Below are positions 35,188 through 44,718 of a stretch of 64,000 nucleotides of DNA, one piece after another. The stretch is from positions 5,580,001 to 5,644,000 of the forward strand of contig NZ_LT607753.1 of NCBI RefSeq assembly GCF_900090295.1, given 5' to 3'. Made by a program: the position numbers and the translations under genes. The notes under the pieces were generated by a model. It searched no databases. It was not told where the DNA came from and worked only from the letters and a program-made list of their open reading frames with translations. The stretch comes from Micromonospora coxensis (GTDB lineage: Bacteria; Actinomycetota; Actinomycetes; Mycobacteriales; Micromonosporaceae). Each line of letters opens with the position of its first letter. Positions within the stretch are counted from its first letter, which is position 1.

Positions 35188-35721
35188 GTGGAACATGCCG
35201 AGATCACCGCCCCTGGCCTGCTGCTGCGTCCCTGGCGGGTCGAGGACGCGCCGGCCGTCCTCGACGCCCTGCGGGAGCCCGCCATCGCCCGATGGAATCC
35301 CCGCCGCCGGGTCACCGACGACCTGGCCGGCGCCCGGGACTGGATCCGGTACCGGGCGGACTGGTCCGGCGGCGACCACGTCAGTCTGGCGGTGACCTCG
35401 GCGGCCGACGGCGTCCTGCTCGGCTCGGTCTCGCTGCACCAGATCCACGGCGAGGACGCCTCGATCGGCTACTGGACGGTTCCCGCCGCCCGTGGCGCGG
35501 GAGTCGCCTCCCGGGCCGTCGTCGCGCTCACCACCTGGGCCTTCGCCGAGCTGCGGCTGCACCGCGTCGAGCTCTGCCACGCCGTGGACAACCCCGCCTC
35601 CTGCCGGGTCGCCGAACGCGCCGGCTACCGGGCCGAGGGCACCCTGCGCGAGGCGTTCCGGTACGGCGACGGCCTGCGCCACGACGAGCACCTGCACGCC
35701 CGGCTGGCCACCGACGCCTGA
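35188..35721 (+). CDS. GNAT N-acetyltransferase, RimJ/RimL type
   Basis: 177 aa from GTG 35188; the frame is open upstream to 35101 but the conserved part begins at EITAPGLLLRPWRVEDAPAVLDALREPAIARW. Acetyl-CoA loop: IGYWTVPAARGAGVASRAVVALTTWAFAELRLHRVEL; motif B: DNPASCRVAERAGYRAEGTLREAFRY. This subgroup acetylates protein N-termini or antibiotics; substrate unknown. CACACT (35174-35179) lies 8 nt before the GTG and there is no ribosome site, so the message may be leaderless. Confidence 0.88.
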   Translation: MEHAEITAPGLLLRPWRVEDAPAVLDALREPAIARWNPRRRVTDDLAGARDWIRYRADWSGGDHVSLAVTSAADGVLLGSVSLHQIHGEDASIGYWTVPAARGAGVASRAVVALTTWAFAELRLHRVELCHAVDNPASCRVAERAGYRAEGTLREAFRYGDGLRHDEHLHARLATDA

Positions 35722-35788
35722 GCCCGCCGAGCGGGCCGGGGCGACGACCGGATCCGCGACACCCCGGCGGGGCGGACGACCGGACGCG

Positions 35789-35821
35789 CGACACCCCGGC
35801 GCACGGGGCGCCGGGGTGTCG
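35789..35821. terminator. Hairpin terminator with a preceding direct repeat
   Basis: CGACACCCCGGCG (35789-35801) and CGCCGGGGTGTCG (35809-35821) form 13 perfect pairs around 7 nt. An imperfect copy of the left arm and its flank occurs about 33 bp earlier (GACGACCGGATCCGCGACACC). Serves the convergent GNAT and general-stress genes. Confidence 0.85.
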
Positions 35822-35831
35822 TCGGGACCGC

Positions 35832-36419
35832 TCAGCGGGCGGTCGCGCCGGTCGGTGTCAGGTGCATCCGGCCCAGCAGCTGCCGGGCCTGGTCGGCCAG
35901 GTTGGCGTCCACGGTCACCGCGTACTGGCCGGCCCGCAGCGAGCTGGCCGAGGTGAAGTCGCGCTGGCCGCCGGACATTGCGTGCGCCACCGCGCCGAAG
36001 ACGGCGCCCCAGATCGCGCCGATGACCAGCCCGACCAGGATCACCGCCAGCCAGTTGCCGACGGTGAAGATGCCGAACAGCAGGCCGATGAAGAGTCCGA
36101 ACCAGGCTCCGGTGCCCGCGCCGAGCAACGCGGCGCGTCCGGTGGTGAGCCGGCCGAGCACCGTCTCCACAAGCGTCAGGTTGGTGCCCACGATCGCGGT
36201 GTGTTCCACCGGGAACCGGTTGTCCGCCAGATAGTCCACCACCCGCTGGGCGGACGGATAGTCCGGGTACGACCCGATCGTGACGGTGGGCGCCCCCGCC
36301 TGCGGTCCGTGTCCGTCCCCGCTCGGCGTGGTCGGCCGCCCGGCCGGACCGGACGGGAGGTTGTCGCCGCCCGGCATCCCGGGACGCCAGGTGGCGCTCG
36401 GGGTCGAGGGTCTGGTCAT
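35832..36419 (-). CDS. General stress protein-like membrane protein (YflT/GSP17M type)
   Basis: 195 aa from ATG 36419, with GGAGG 5 nt upstream. A Pro/Gly-rich N-terminus (50 aa) leads to VTIGSYPDYPSAQRVVDYLADNRFPVEHTAIVGTNLTLVETVLGRLTTGRAALLGAG, the YflT/GSP17M beta-alpha unit, and two glycine-zipper membrane helices (GAWFGLFIGLLFGIFTVG; VGLVIGAIWGAVFGAVAHAM) before a second soluble half. B. subtilis YflT is SigB-dependent; here GTTA-N15-GGGAAC (36446-36470) precedes the gene. Confidence 0.82.
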   Translation of the reverse strand: MTRPSTPSATWRPGMPGGDNLPSGPAGRPTTPSGDGHGPQAGAPTVTIGSYPDYPSAQRVVDYLADNRFPVEHTAIVGTNLTLVETVLGRLTTGRAALLGAGTGAWFGLFIGLLFGIFTVGNWLAVILVGLVIGAIWGAVFGAVAHAMSGGQRDFTSASSLRAGQYAVTVDANLADQARQLLGRMHLTPTGATAR

Positions 36420-36445
36420 AGCATCCTCCTTCGTCAACGTCGCGG

Positions 36446-36470
36446 GTTCCCGGCGAGGCGGTGCGCTAAC
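36446..36470 (-). promoter_or_regulatory. SigB/SigF-type promoter for the general-stress gene
   Basis: Minus strand: GTTA (36470-36467), 15 nt, GGGAAC (36451-36446), 27 nt from the ATG at 36419. One base off at each element relative to GTTT/GGGTAC, with the same spacing as the other sites in the window. Confidence 0.5.
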
Positions 36471-36483
36471 GCCCGCCGGTCAG

Positions 36484-36509
36484 GATTGGCGCCGCACCGC
36501 CCCGGGTAG
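36484..36509 (+). promoter_or_regulatory. SigB/SigF-type promoter for the GH15 gene
   Basis: GATT (36484-36487), 16 nt, GGGTAG (36504-36509), ending 8 nt before GTG 36518. It is divergent from the promoter at 36446-36470, so both neighbours may belong to one regulon. Confidence 0.5.
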
Positions 36510-36517
36510 ACCCCGCC

Positions 36518-38365
36518 GTGCGCAGCGGACGGATCAGCGACCACGGTTTCCTCGCCGACGGCCGGAGCGCCGCCCTGGTGGACCGGGCCGGCTCGGTCAA
36601 CTGGTGGTGCCCGTCCCGGTTCGACGGGCCGGCGGTCTTCGGGCGGCTGCTCGACGACGGGGCGGGTCACTGGTCGATCGCCCCGGAGGGCGGGCACACC
36701 GTCGAGCGGTCCTACCTGGAGGACACCCTCGTGCTGCGGACCGTCTTCACCACGCCCGACGGGGCGGTGGCGCTCACCGACGCCCTGGCCCTGGAGCCGG
36801 GGGCGCGGGGGCACGACATCGGCCTGCGCTCGCCGCGCGCGCTGGGCCGGGTGGTCGAGGGCCTGCACGGGCAGGTGCCGGTCCGCGTCCACTACCGGCC
36901 CCGCTTCGAGTACGGGCAGGTGAGCCCGTACCTGATGGACTCCGGCGGGGTCGTCGACGCCCGGGCCGGCGGCTGCCGGCTGAGCCTGCGCACCGACGTG
37001 CCGATGGCGTGCGGGCGCGGCGACGCCACCGCCCGGATCACCGTCCGGGCCGGGGAGACCTACCGCTTCACCCTCGGGTACGCCCCGATCTACGACGGCG
37101 GCGAGCCGGCGCTGCCCGACGCCGACCGGGTGGTGGCCGACGCGGTCGCCGGCTGGCGGTCCTGGGCCGGACTGCACGAGTACCGGGGCCTGCACCCCGA
37201 GGCGGTACGGCGCAGCGCGATGGTGGTGCAGGGCATGACGTACCAGCCCAGCGGCGCGATCGTGGCGGCGGCGACCACCTCGTTGCCGGAGCGCCTCGGC
37301 GGCGACCGCAACTACGACTACCGCTTCGTCTGGCTGCGCGACTTCAGCCTCACCCTCCAGGCGCTCTGGCTGGCCGCCTGCCCGGACGAGGCGGACCGGC
37401 AGTTCTCCTGGGTGGCCCGGGCGATGGGGCGCATCGACGACGACCGGGTGCCGATCATGTACGGCGTGGAGGGCGAGCGGGACCTCACCGAGCACACCCT
37501 CGACCACCTCGCCGGGTACGCCGGCAGTCGCCCCGTCTACGTCGGCAACGACGCCTGGAGGCAGCGGCAGACCGACGTGCTCGGGGAGATCCTCGACGCC
37601 GCCTGGCTGATGCGCCACTACCTCGACCCGATGTCGCCGGACGTCCGGCACCTGCTGCACGGCCTGGCCGACCAGGCGGTGCGGGACTGGCGCCGCCCGG
37701 ACTCCGGCATGTGGGAGGCCCGCGACGCCGAGCGCCACTACGTCTCGTCCAAGGTGCAGTGCTGGACGGCGCTGGACCGGGCGGTGCGCTTCGGCGACCG
37801 GATCGGCGACCCGGCCGACGTGGCCCGCTGGGCGGCGGCCCGGGACGCCGTCCGCGCGGCGGTGCTCACCCGGGGCTGGAACGACCGGCTCGGCGCGTAC
37901 ACCGGGGCGTTCGACTCCGACGAGCTGGACGCCTCGGTGCTGATCATGCCGCTGGTCGGCTTCCTGCCCGCCGACGACCCGCGGATGCGCTCCACGATGG
38001 ACGTGGTGGAGCGCGGGCTGTCCCGCGACGGCCTGCTGCGCCGCTGGGGCGACGACCCGGCCGGCTTCGTCATCTGCTCGTTCTGGCTGGTCGGCTGCCT
38101 CGCCCAGGCCGGCGAGCTGGACCGGGCGAACCGGCTGTTCGGTCAGCTCGCCGCCCGGGTCAACGACCTCGGCCTGTACGCCGAGCAGATCGACGAGGCC
38201 ACCGGCGAGCAGCTGGGCAACTTCCCGCAGGCCTTCTCGCACATCGGCCTGATCAACGCCGCCGGCTGCCTGACCGAGGCCGCCGAGCGGGCCCGCGACA
38301 CCGCCGACCGCCAGCGACAGCCTGTGCCGACCGGTGCGGGACGCACGGAGGGAGCACGCGCATGA
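36518..38365 (+). CDS. Glycoside hydrolase family 15 enzyme (glucoamylase/trehalase-like)
   Basis: 615 aa, cytoplasmic (no signal peptide). N-terminal beta-sandwich: ISDHGFLADGRSAALVDRAGSVNWWCPSRFDGPAVF; catalytic (alpha/alpha)6 barrel with RNYDYRFVWLRDFSLTLQALW, SGMWEARDAERHYVSSKVQCWTALDRAV (acid Glu in WEAR) and YAEQIDEATGEQLGNFPQAFSHIGLINAA (base Glu). In actinobacteria this type includes the trehalase of mycobacteria as well as glucoamylases, so the substrate is either trehalose or short alpha-glucans. It overlaps the following SDR gene (ATGA). The putative SigB-type promoter suggests a stress role, consistent with trehalose turnover. Confidence 0.9.
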   Translation: MRSGRISDHGFLADGRSAALVDRAGSVNWWCPSRFDGPAVFGRLLDDGAGHWSIAPEGGHTVERSYLEDTLVLRTVFTTPDGAVALTDALALEPGARGHDIGLRSPRALGRVVEGLHGQVPVRVHYRPRFEYGQVSPYLMDSGGVVDARAGGCRLSLRTDVPMACGRGDATARITVRAGETYRFTLGYAPIYDGGEPALPDADRVVADAVAGWRSWAGLHEYRGLHPEAVRRSAMVVQGMTYQPSGAIVAAATTSLPERLGGDRNYDYRFVWLRDFSLTLQALWLAACPDEADRQFSWVARAMGRIDDDRVPIMYGVEGERDLTEHTLDHLAGYAGSRPVYVGNDAWRQRQTDVLGEILDAAWLMRHYLDPMSPDVRHLLHGLADQAVRDWRRPDSGMWEARDAERHYVSSKVQCWTALDRAVRFGDRIGDPADVARWAAARDAVRAAVLTRGWNDRLGAYTGAFDSDELDASVLIMPLVGFLPADDPRMRSTMDVVERGLSRDGLLRRWGDDPAGFVICSFWLVGCLAQAGELDRANRLFGQLAARVNDLGLYAEQIDEATGEQLGNFPQAFSHIGLINAAGCLTEAAERARDTADRQRQPVPTGAGRTEGARA

Positions 38366-39141
38366 CCGGACGACTCACCGGCCGCAAGACCATGATCACC
38401 GGCTCGGACTCGGGCATCGGCCAGGCCACCGCGATCGAGTTCGCCCGGGAGGGCGCGGACGTGGTGGTGCACTACCTGCACGACCACGCCGGGGCGAACC
38501 ACACCAAGGCCGAGGTCGAGAAGGCCGGCCGGCGGGCCGTGGTGGTGCAGGGCGACATCAGCGTCGAACACCAGGTCGAGGCGATGTTCGACGAGGCCCT
38601 CGCGGAGTTCGGCACCCTCGACGTGCTGATGAACGACGCCGGCGTGGACGCCTCCGGCATCCCGGTCGCGGACCTGGACACCGAGACCTGGGACCGGGCC
38701 ATCCGCACCAACCTCTACGGGATGTTCTTCTGCGCCCGGCGGTTCATCCGGCACCGCCGGGAGCAGGGCGGGCACGGCAAGATGATCAACGTCACCTCGA
38801 TCCACCAGGAGGTGGCCCGGGCCGGCGGGGCGGACTACGACGCCAGCAAGGGCGGCATGCTGGAGCTGGCCAAGAGCATCGCGCTGGAGGTCGCCCCGAT
38901 GCACATGAACGTCAACAACATCGGGCCCGGGATGGTGCTCACCCCGTTCAACCAGCGGGCCATCGACGACCCGGCGTACCTGGAGGAGCAGGTGCAGTCG
39001 ATCCCGTGGAAGCGGGCCGCCGAGCCGCAGGAGATCGCCAGGCTCGCCGTCTTCCTGGCCAGCGACGACGCCGACTACGTGACCGGGTCGACGTACTTCA
39101 TGGACGGCGGGCTGATGCAGAACCAGGGTCAGGGCGCCTGA
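38362..39141 (+). CDS. Short-chain dehydrogenase/reductase (glucose 1-dehydrogenase-like)
   Basis: 259 aa, translationally coupled to the GH15 gene. Cofactor motif TGSDSGIGQATAIEFAREGADVVV, active site Ser in NVTSIHQEV and Tyr-Lys in ADYDASKGG, C-terminal YVTGSTYFMDGGLMQNQ. GH15/SDR coupling is common in actinomycetes; an enzyme acting on the released glucose would fit, but the substrate is inferred. Confidence 0.9.
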   Translation: MTGRLTGRKTMITGSDSGIGQATAIEFAREGADVVVHYLHDHAGANHTKAEVEKAGRRAVVVQGDISVEHQVEAMFDEALAEFGTLDVLMNDAGVDASGIPVADLDTETWDRAIRTNLYGMFFCARRFIRHRREQGGHGKMINVTSIHQEVARAGGADYDASKGGMLELAKSIALEVAPMHMNVNNIGPGMVLTPFNQRAIDDPAYLEEQVQSIPWKRAAEPQEIARLAVFLASDDADYVTGSTYFMDGGLMQNQGQGA

Positions 39142-39168
39142 CGGCGCGTCGCCCGGCCACCGCAACGG

Positions 39169-39219
39169 CCGGCCGGCAGTGGACCGGACCCGGTGCGGGC
39201 CCGGTCCACCGCCGGCCGG
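39169..39219. terminator. Long hairpin terminator between SDR and GH6 genes
   Basis: Arms 39169-39187 and 39201-39219 (19 nt, CCGGCCGGC...GGACCGG) pair at 18 positions; the 13-nt loop itself holds CCCG/CGGG. Convergent genes on both sides. Confidence 0.88.
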
Positions 39220-39228
39220 TGACGCCGG

Positions 39229-41271
<2,043 letters not shown>

Positions 41272-41487
41272 TCACCGGCCCCGGCCGGTCTCCTCCTGCA
41301 ACTCGTCGATCCGGCGGGACGCCTCGGCCTTGGTCAGGTCGTCCGGCACCTCCTCGCCGGCCTCCCGGGCCAGCGTGTGCAGGTACGACTCCTGGGCGGC
41401 GGTCGGCGGCTCGTCGCCGGTGACCCACTCCTGCGGGTCCTTGATCGCGCCCTGCGGGTCCGGCGTGCGCCGATTGCGGTCGGTCAT
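41272..41487 (-). CDS. DUF3072 protein
   Basis: 71 aa from ATG 41487 with GAGAGG 8 nt upstream; a GTG at 41496 is an alternative. The core KDPQEWVTGDEPPTAAQESYLHTLAREAGEEVPDDLTKAEASRRIDELQEETGRG is the DUF3072 pattern, with the SAP-like end KAEASRRIDELQ. No known function. Convergent with the phosphodiesterase gene, 9 bp between stops. Confidence 0.88.
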   Translation of the reverse strand: MTDRNRRTPDPQGAIKDPQEWVTGDEPPTAAQESYLHTLAREAGEEVPDDLTKAEASRRIDELQEETGRGR

Positions 41488-41571
41488 GGTGTCCACCTCT
41501 CTTCGAACAGGTGTACCCCTACCCCGGTCGTCGGCCGTTCATGCCGGCGCCGCGCCACCTACGATCATCGG

Positions 41572-42525
41572 ATGGAGTCGGACGTGATCGTGGTGGGAGC
41601 CGGCATCGCCGGGGTGGCCTGCGCCACCGAGCTGGTCCGGGCGGGTGTCCCGGTACGCATCCGCGAGCGCGGGCGGGTGCCCGGCGGCCGGATGGCCAGC
41701 CGACGCTTCGACGGCCGGCCCGCCGACACCGGCGCGGCGTACCTCACCGTCGACGACCCGGACTTCGCCGCCGTGGTCGACCGGTGGCGGGCCGCCGGCC
41801 TGGTCCGCGAGTGGACCGACACCTTCGTCGCGTACGACCGGACGGGCCGGCGGGAGGTCACCGGGCCGCTGCGCTGGGCCGCCCCGCACGGGCTGCGCTC
41901 GCTGGTCGAGGAGCTGGCCCGGGATCTGCCGGTGACCGTCGACCGGCTGGTGATGGCGGTCGAGCCCGGCCCGGCGGTGGACGGCACCCGGTGCGCCGCG
42001 GTGGCGCTGTGCATGCCCGGGCCGCAGGCGGCCCTGCTGCTCGACCCGGCGCTGGCCGCGGCGACCCGCGCCGCCCAGGAGCAGCGTTGGGCGCCGACCC
42101 TCACCGCCGTGCTGCGGTTCCCGGCCCGCCGCTGGCCGGACTTCCACGGCGCGTTCGTCAACGACGACCCGTTGCTCGCGCTGGTCTGCGACGACGGCGA
42201 CCGGCGCGGCGACGGCGCCCCGGTGCTCGTCGCGCACACCACCGCCGAGTTCGCCGCCGGGCACCTGGCCCAGCCCACCGCCGCCGGCCCGGCGATCGAG
42301 CAGGCGGTCCGCGACCTGTTCGGGCTGCCGGAGCCGGCCGAGCTGGTGCACGTGCACCGGTGGACCTACGCCAAGCCGCGCACCGCCACGGAGAGCGCGT
42401 ACCACCTCGACGACGACGGGATCGGGCTGGCCGGCGACGCCTTCGGCCGGCCCCGGGTGCAGAGCGCCTGGCGCTCCGGGCGGGACCTGGGCCGCGCCCT
42501 GGCCGCGCGGCTGTCCGGGTCCTGA
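41572..42525 (+). CDS. FAD-dependent amine-oxidase-like protein (renalase type)
   Basis: 317 aa. Dinucleotide fold: DVIVVGAGIAGVACATELVRAGVPVRIRERG; then VPGGRMASRRFDGRPADTGAAYLTVDDPDFAAVVDRW, the renalase-like block; C-terminal FAD contact: DGIGLAGDAFGRPRVQSAWRSGRDLG. Bacterial renalases oxidise dihydropyridine isomers of NAD(P)H; that function here is inference from resemblance. TACGAT (41560-41565) ends 6 nt before ATG 41572, consistent with a leaderless transcript. Confidence 0.85.
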   Translation: MESDVIVVGAGIAGVACATELVRAGVPVRIRERGRVPGGRMASRRFDGRPADTGAAYLTVDDPDFAAVVDRWRAAGLVREWTDTFVAYDRTGRREVTGPLRWAAPHGLRSLVEELARDLPVTVDRLVMAVEPGPAVDGTRCAAVALCMPGPQAALLLDPALAAATRAAQEQRWAPTLTAVLRFPARRWPDFHGAFVNDDPLLALVCDDGDRRGDGAPVLVAHTTAEFAAGHLAQPTAAGPAIEQAVRDLFGLPEPAELVHVHRWTYAKPRTATESAYHLDDDGIGLAGDAFGRPRVQSAWRSGRDLGRALAARLSGS

Positions 42526-42604
42526 GCGGCTGCCGGTCGGCCGGGCCGGCTGCCCGTCGAGCGGCGCGGCCGGACGGGTCGGCGGTGACCGGCGCCGGCC
42601 CGGG

Positions 42605-43891
42605 TCAGCCCCGGGCGCCGTCCAGCGCCGGCTCGCCCCGCTCGGACGCCTCCCGGGTCCGCTGGCCCTCGCGGTCCAGCAACTGCATGACCGGGGTCGC
42701 GGCGATGCCGTGCACCACCACCGAGACGATCACCACCAGGCCGACCGTGGCCCAGATCAGGTCCGCCTGCGGGAAGTCGGCCTTGGTGGTGGCGTACGCC
42801 AGGTAGTAGAACGAGCCGACGCCCCGGATGCCGAACATCGCGATCACCCAGTGCTCGGCCGGGCGCCCCGGCGCCCCGCGCAGCGACAGCCAGCCGACCA
42901 GTGGACGGACCACGAAGACCAGGGCCAGGCCGACCACCGCCGCCTGCCAGGTCAGCGGGGCGAGCAGACCGCCGATCACCGCGCCGCCGAAGAGCAGCAG
43001 CAGCAGCACGGTGAGCAGCCGCTCGACCTGCTCGGCGAAGTCGTGCAGCACCGAGTGGAACTCGTGGGTCCGCTCGGCGGCCCGGATCGCCCGGGCGGCC
43101 ACGAACACCGCCAGGAAGCCGTAGCCGCCCACCACCTCCACCAGCCCGTACGCGAGGAAGGTGGCGGCGATCGCGAGGAAGCCCTCGGCGTGCCGGGCCA
43201 GCCGCAGCTCGCTCGGGGCCCGGAAGAACAGCTTGCCGAGCAGCCAGCCGATCAGCAGCCCGCCGCCGACGCCCACGGCCAGCTTGTAGAGCACGTCGAC
43301 GGTGAACCAGTCGGCGAACCACGACGACGGGGCGAGGCCGGTGGTGGCGATGGCGATGGCGGCGTACACGAAGGGGAAGGCCAGCCCGTCGTTGAGGCCG
43401 GCCTCCGAGGTGAGCGCGAAGCGCACCTCGTCCTCCGAGTCCTCCACGTCGGTCGGCTCGCCCACCTGCACGTCGGCGGCGAGCACCGGGTCGGTCGGGG
43501 CCAGGGCCGCGCCGAGCAGCAGCGCCGCGGCCGGCACCAGACCGGCCCACCACCAACCCAGCAGCGCCACCGCCGCGATGCAGAGCGGCATGGCGATCGC
43601 CAGCAGACGCCAGGTCGACGACCAGCTCTTCCAGCTCAACGGCCGATCGATCTTGAGCCCGGCGCCCATCAGGGCGACGATCACCCCGACCTCGGTCAGG
43701 TGGGTGGTGATGTCCGGCCAGCGCAGCGGATCCGGTGAGGGCAGGCCGGTGGGCAGCAGGAAGACCAGCATGCCCAGGCCGAGGAACGCGATCGGCATGG
43801 ACAGCGGGCGGCGTTCGAGCACCCGGGGGAGGATCCCGGCCAGCAGGGCTCCGACACCCACCAGCGCGAACGCGACATCGACCGGCTCCAC
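42605..43891 (-). CDS. Cation/proton antiporter (NhaP-type)
   Basis: 428 aa with about 12 membrane helices. Ion-site blocks: VGVIVALMGAGLKIDRPLSW, ALAPTDPVLAADVQVGEP (TDP), LTSEAGLNDGLAFPFVYAAI (ND pair) and FGIRGVGSFYYLAYATTKADF. Different from the CPA1 exchanger at 11486. GTG 43891 is preceded by GAGAGGTGG. The hydrophilic ends are short. Likely exports Na+ or K+ and helps pH and salt tolerance. Confidence 0.9.
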   Translation of the reverse strand: MEPVDVAFALVGVGALLAGILPRVLERRPLSMPIAFLGLGMLVFLLPTGLPSPDPLRWPDITTHLTEVGVIVALMGAGLKIDRPLSWKSWSSTWRLLAIAMPLCIAAVALLGWWWAGLVPAAALLLGAALAPTDPVLAADVQVGEPTDVEDSEDEVRFALTSEAGLNDGLAFPFVYAAIAIATTGLAPSSWFADWFTVDVLYKLAVGVGGGLLIGWLLGKLFFRAPSELRLARHAEGFLAIAATFLAYGLVEVVGGYGFLAVFVAARAIRAAERTHEFHSVLHDFAEQVERLLTVLLLLLFGGAVIGGLLAPLTWQAAVVGLALVFVVRPLVGWLSLRGAPGRPAEHWVIAMFGIRGVGSFYYLAYATTKADFPQADLIWATVGLVVIVSVVVHGIAATPVMQLLDREGQRTREASERGEPALDGARG

Positions 43892-43961
43892 GGCACCACC
43901 TCTCGCCCACCCGCCCCCACGGCGGGTCGGCGGGTGGGACTGTGCCCCACCACCCCGGGGG

Positions 43962-44675
43962 CTAAGCGTGGGTGTCCGTCTTGTCTCTCGGTGACTTTCG
44001 CCCGCGCTGCACGAGCGGGGAGTCGGCGAGACCGCCGAGCAGCGCCGCAGGGTCGTCGTAGACCGCTACCGCCCCGGCCCCGGCCAGCTCGCCCCGGCCG
44101 GTGCCGCCGCAGGTCAGCCCGACGCAGGGGATGTCCAACTCGGCCGCCGCCGCGACGTCCCACACCGAGTCGCCGACGAAGACGACCCGCCCGGCCTCCA
44201 GGCCGGACTGCTCCAGGGCGGCGACCAGGATGTCCGGGGCCGGCTTGCTCTCCTCGGCGTCGGCGGAGCAGGTCACCGTGTGCACCACGTCGTCGGCGTC
44301 CAGCGCGGCGCGCAGCGCGGCGACCTCGTGCGCCGCGGCGGAGGTGGCCAGCACCACCCGCAGGCCCCGGGCGGCGCAGGCCCGCAGCAACTCGGCGGCG
44401 CCCGGGAGCGGGACGAGCCGCTCCCAGTACTCGCCGAAGAACCCGTCGTGGGCGGCGCGCAGCTTGCCGTCCTCGGCGCGGTCGCGCTCCGGGCCGAGCA
44501 GGTGGTCCAGCAGCTTGTCCGCGCCCATCCCGATGGACCGGTGGATGGCCGCCATCGGCACCCGGTGCTCCGCCTGCCGCAGCGCCTCCCACCAGCTCAC
44601 CGTGTGGAGGTAGGTGGTGTCGACCAGGGTGCCGTCGACGTCGAAGAGGACCCCGTCGGGCCGGTCCGTGCTCAT
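43962..44675 (-). CDS. HAD-family phosphatase
   Basis: 237 aa from ATG 44675, with GGAGGA 5 nt upstream. Motif I VLFDVDGTLVDTTYLH, cap domain (residues 20-100), motif II VVLATSAAAHE, motif III ESKPAPDIL, motif IV VVFVGDSVWDVAAAAEL. Typical of beta-phosphoglucomutase or phosphoglycolate phosphatase-like HADs; substrate unknown. Located between the antiporter and the SpoIIE-type phosphatase on the same strand, 70 bp before the antiporter start. Confidence 0.9.
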   Translation of the reverse strand: MSTDRPDGVLFDVDGTLVDTTYLHTVSWWEALRQAEHRVPMAAIHRSIGMGADKLLDHLLGPERDRAEDGKLRAAHDGFFGEYWERLVPLPGAAELLRACAARGLRVVLATSAAAHEVAALRAALDADDVVHTVTCSADAEESKPAPDILVAALEQSGLEAGRVVFVGDSVWDVAAAAELDIPCVGLTCGGTGRGELAGAGAVAVYDDPAALLGGLADSPLVQRGRKSPRDKTDTHA

Positions 44676-44718
44676 GCGAGTCCTCCTACCCCGGCCGGGT
44701 CGCGCCGACGCGCCCGGA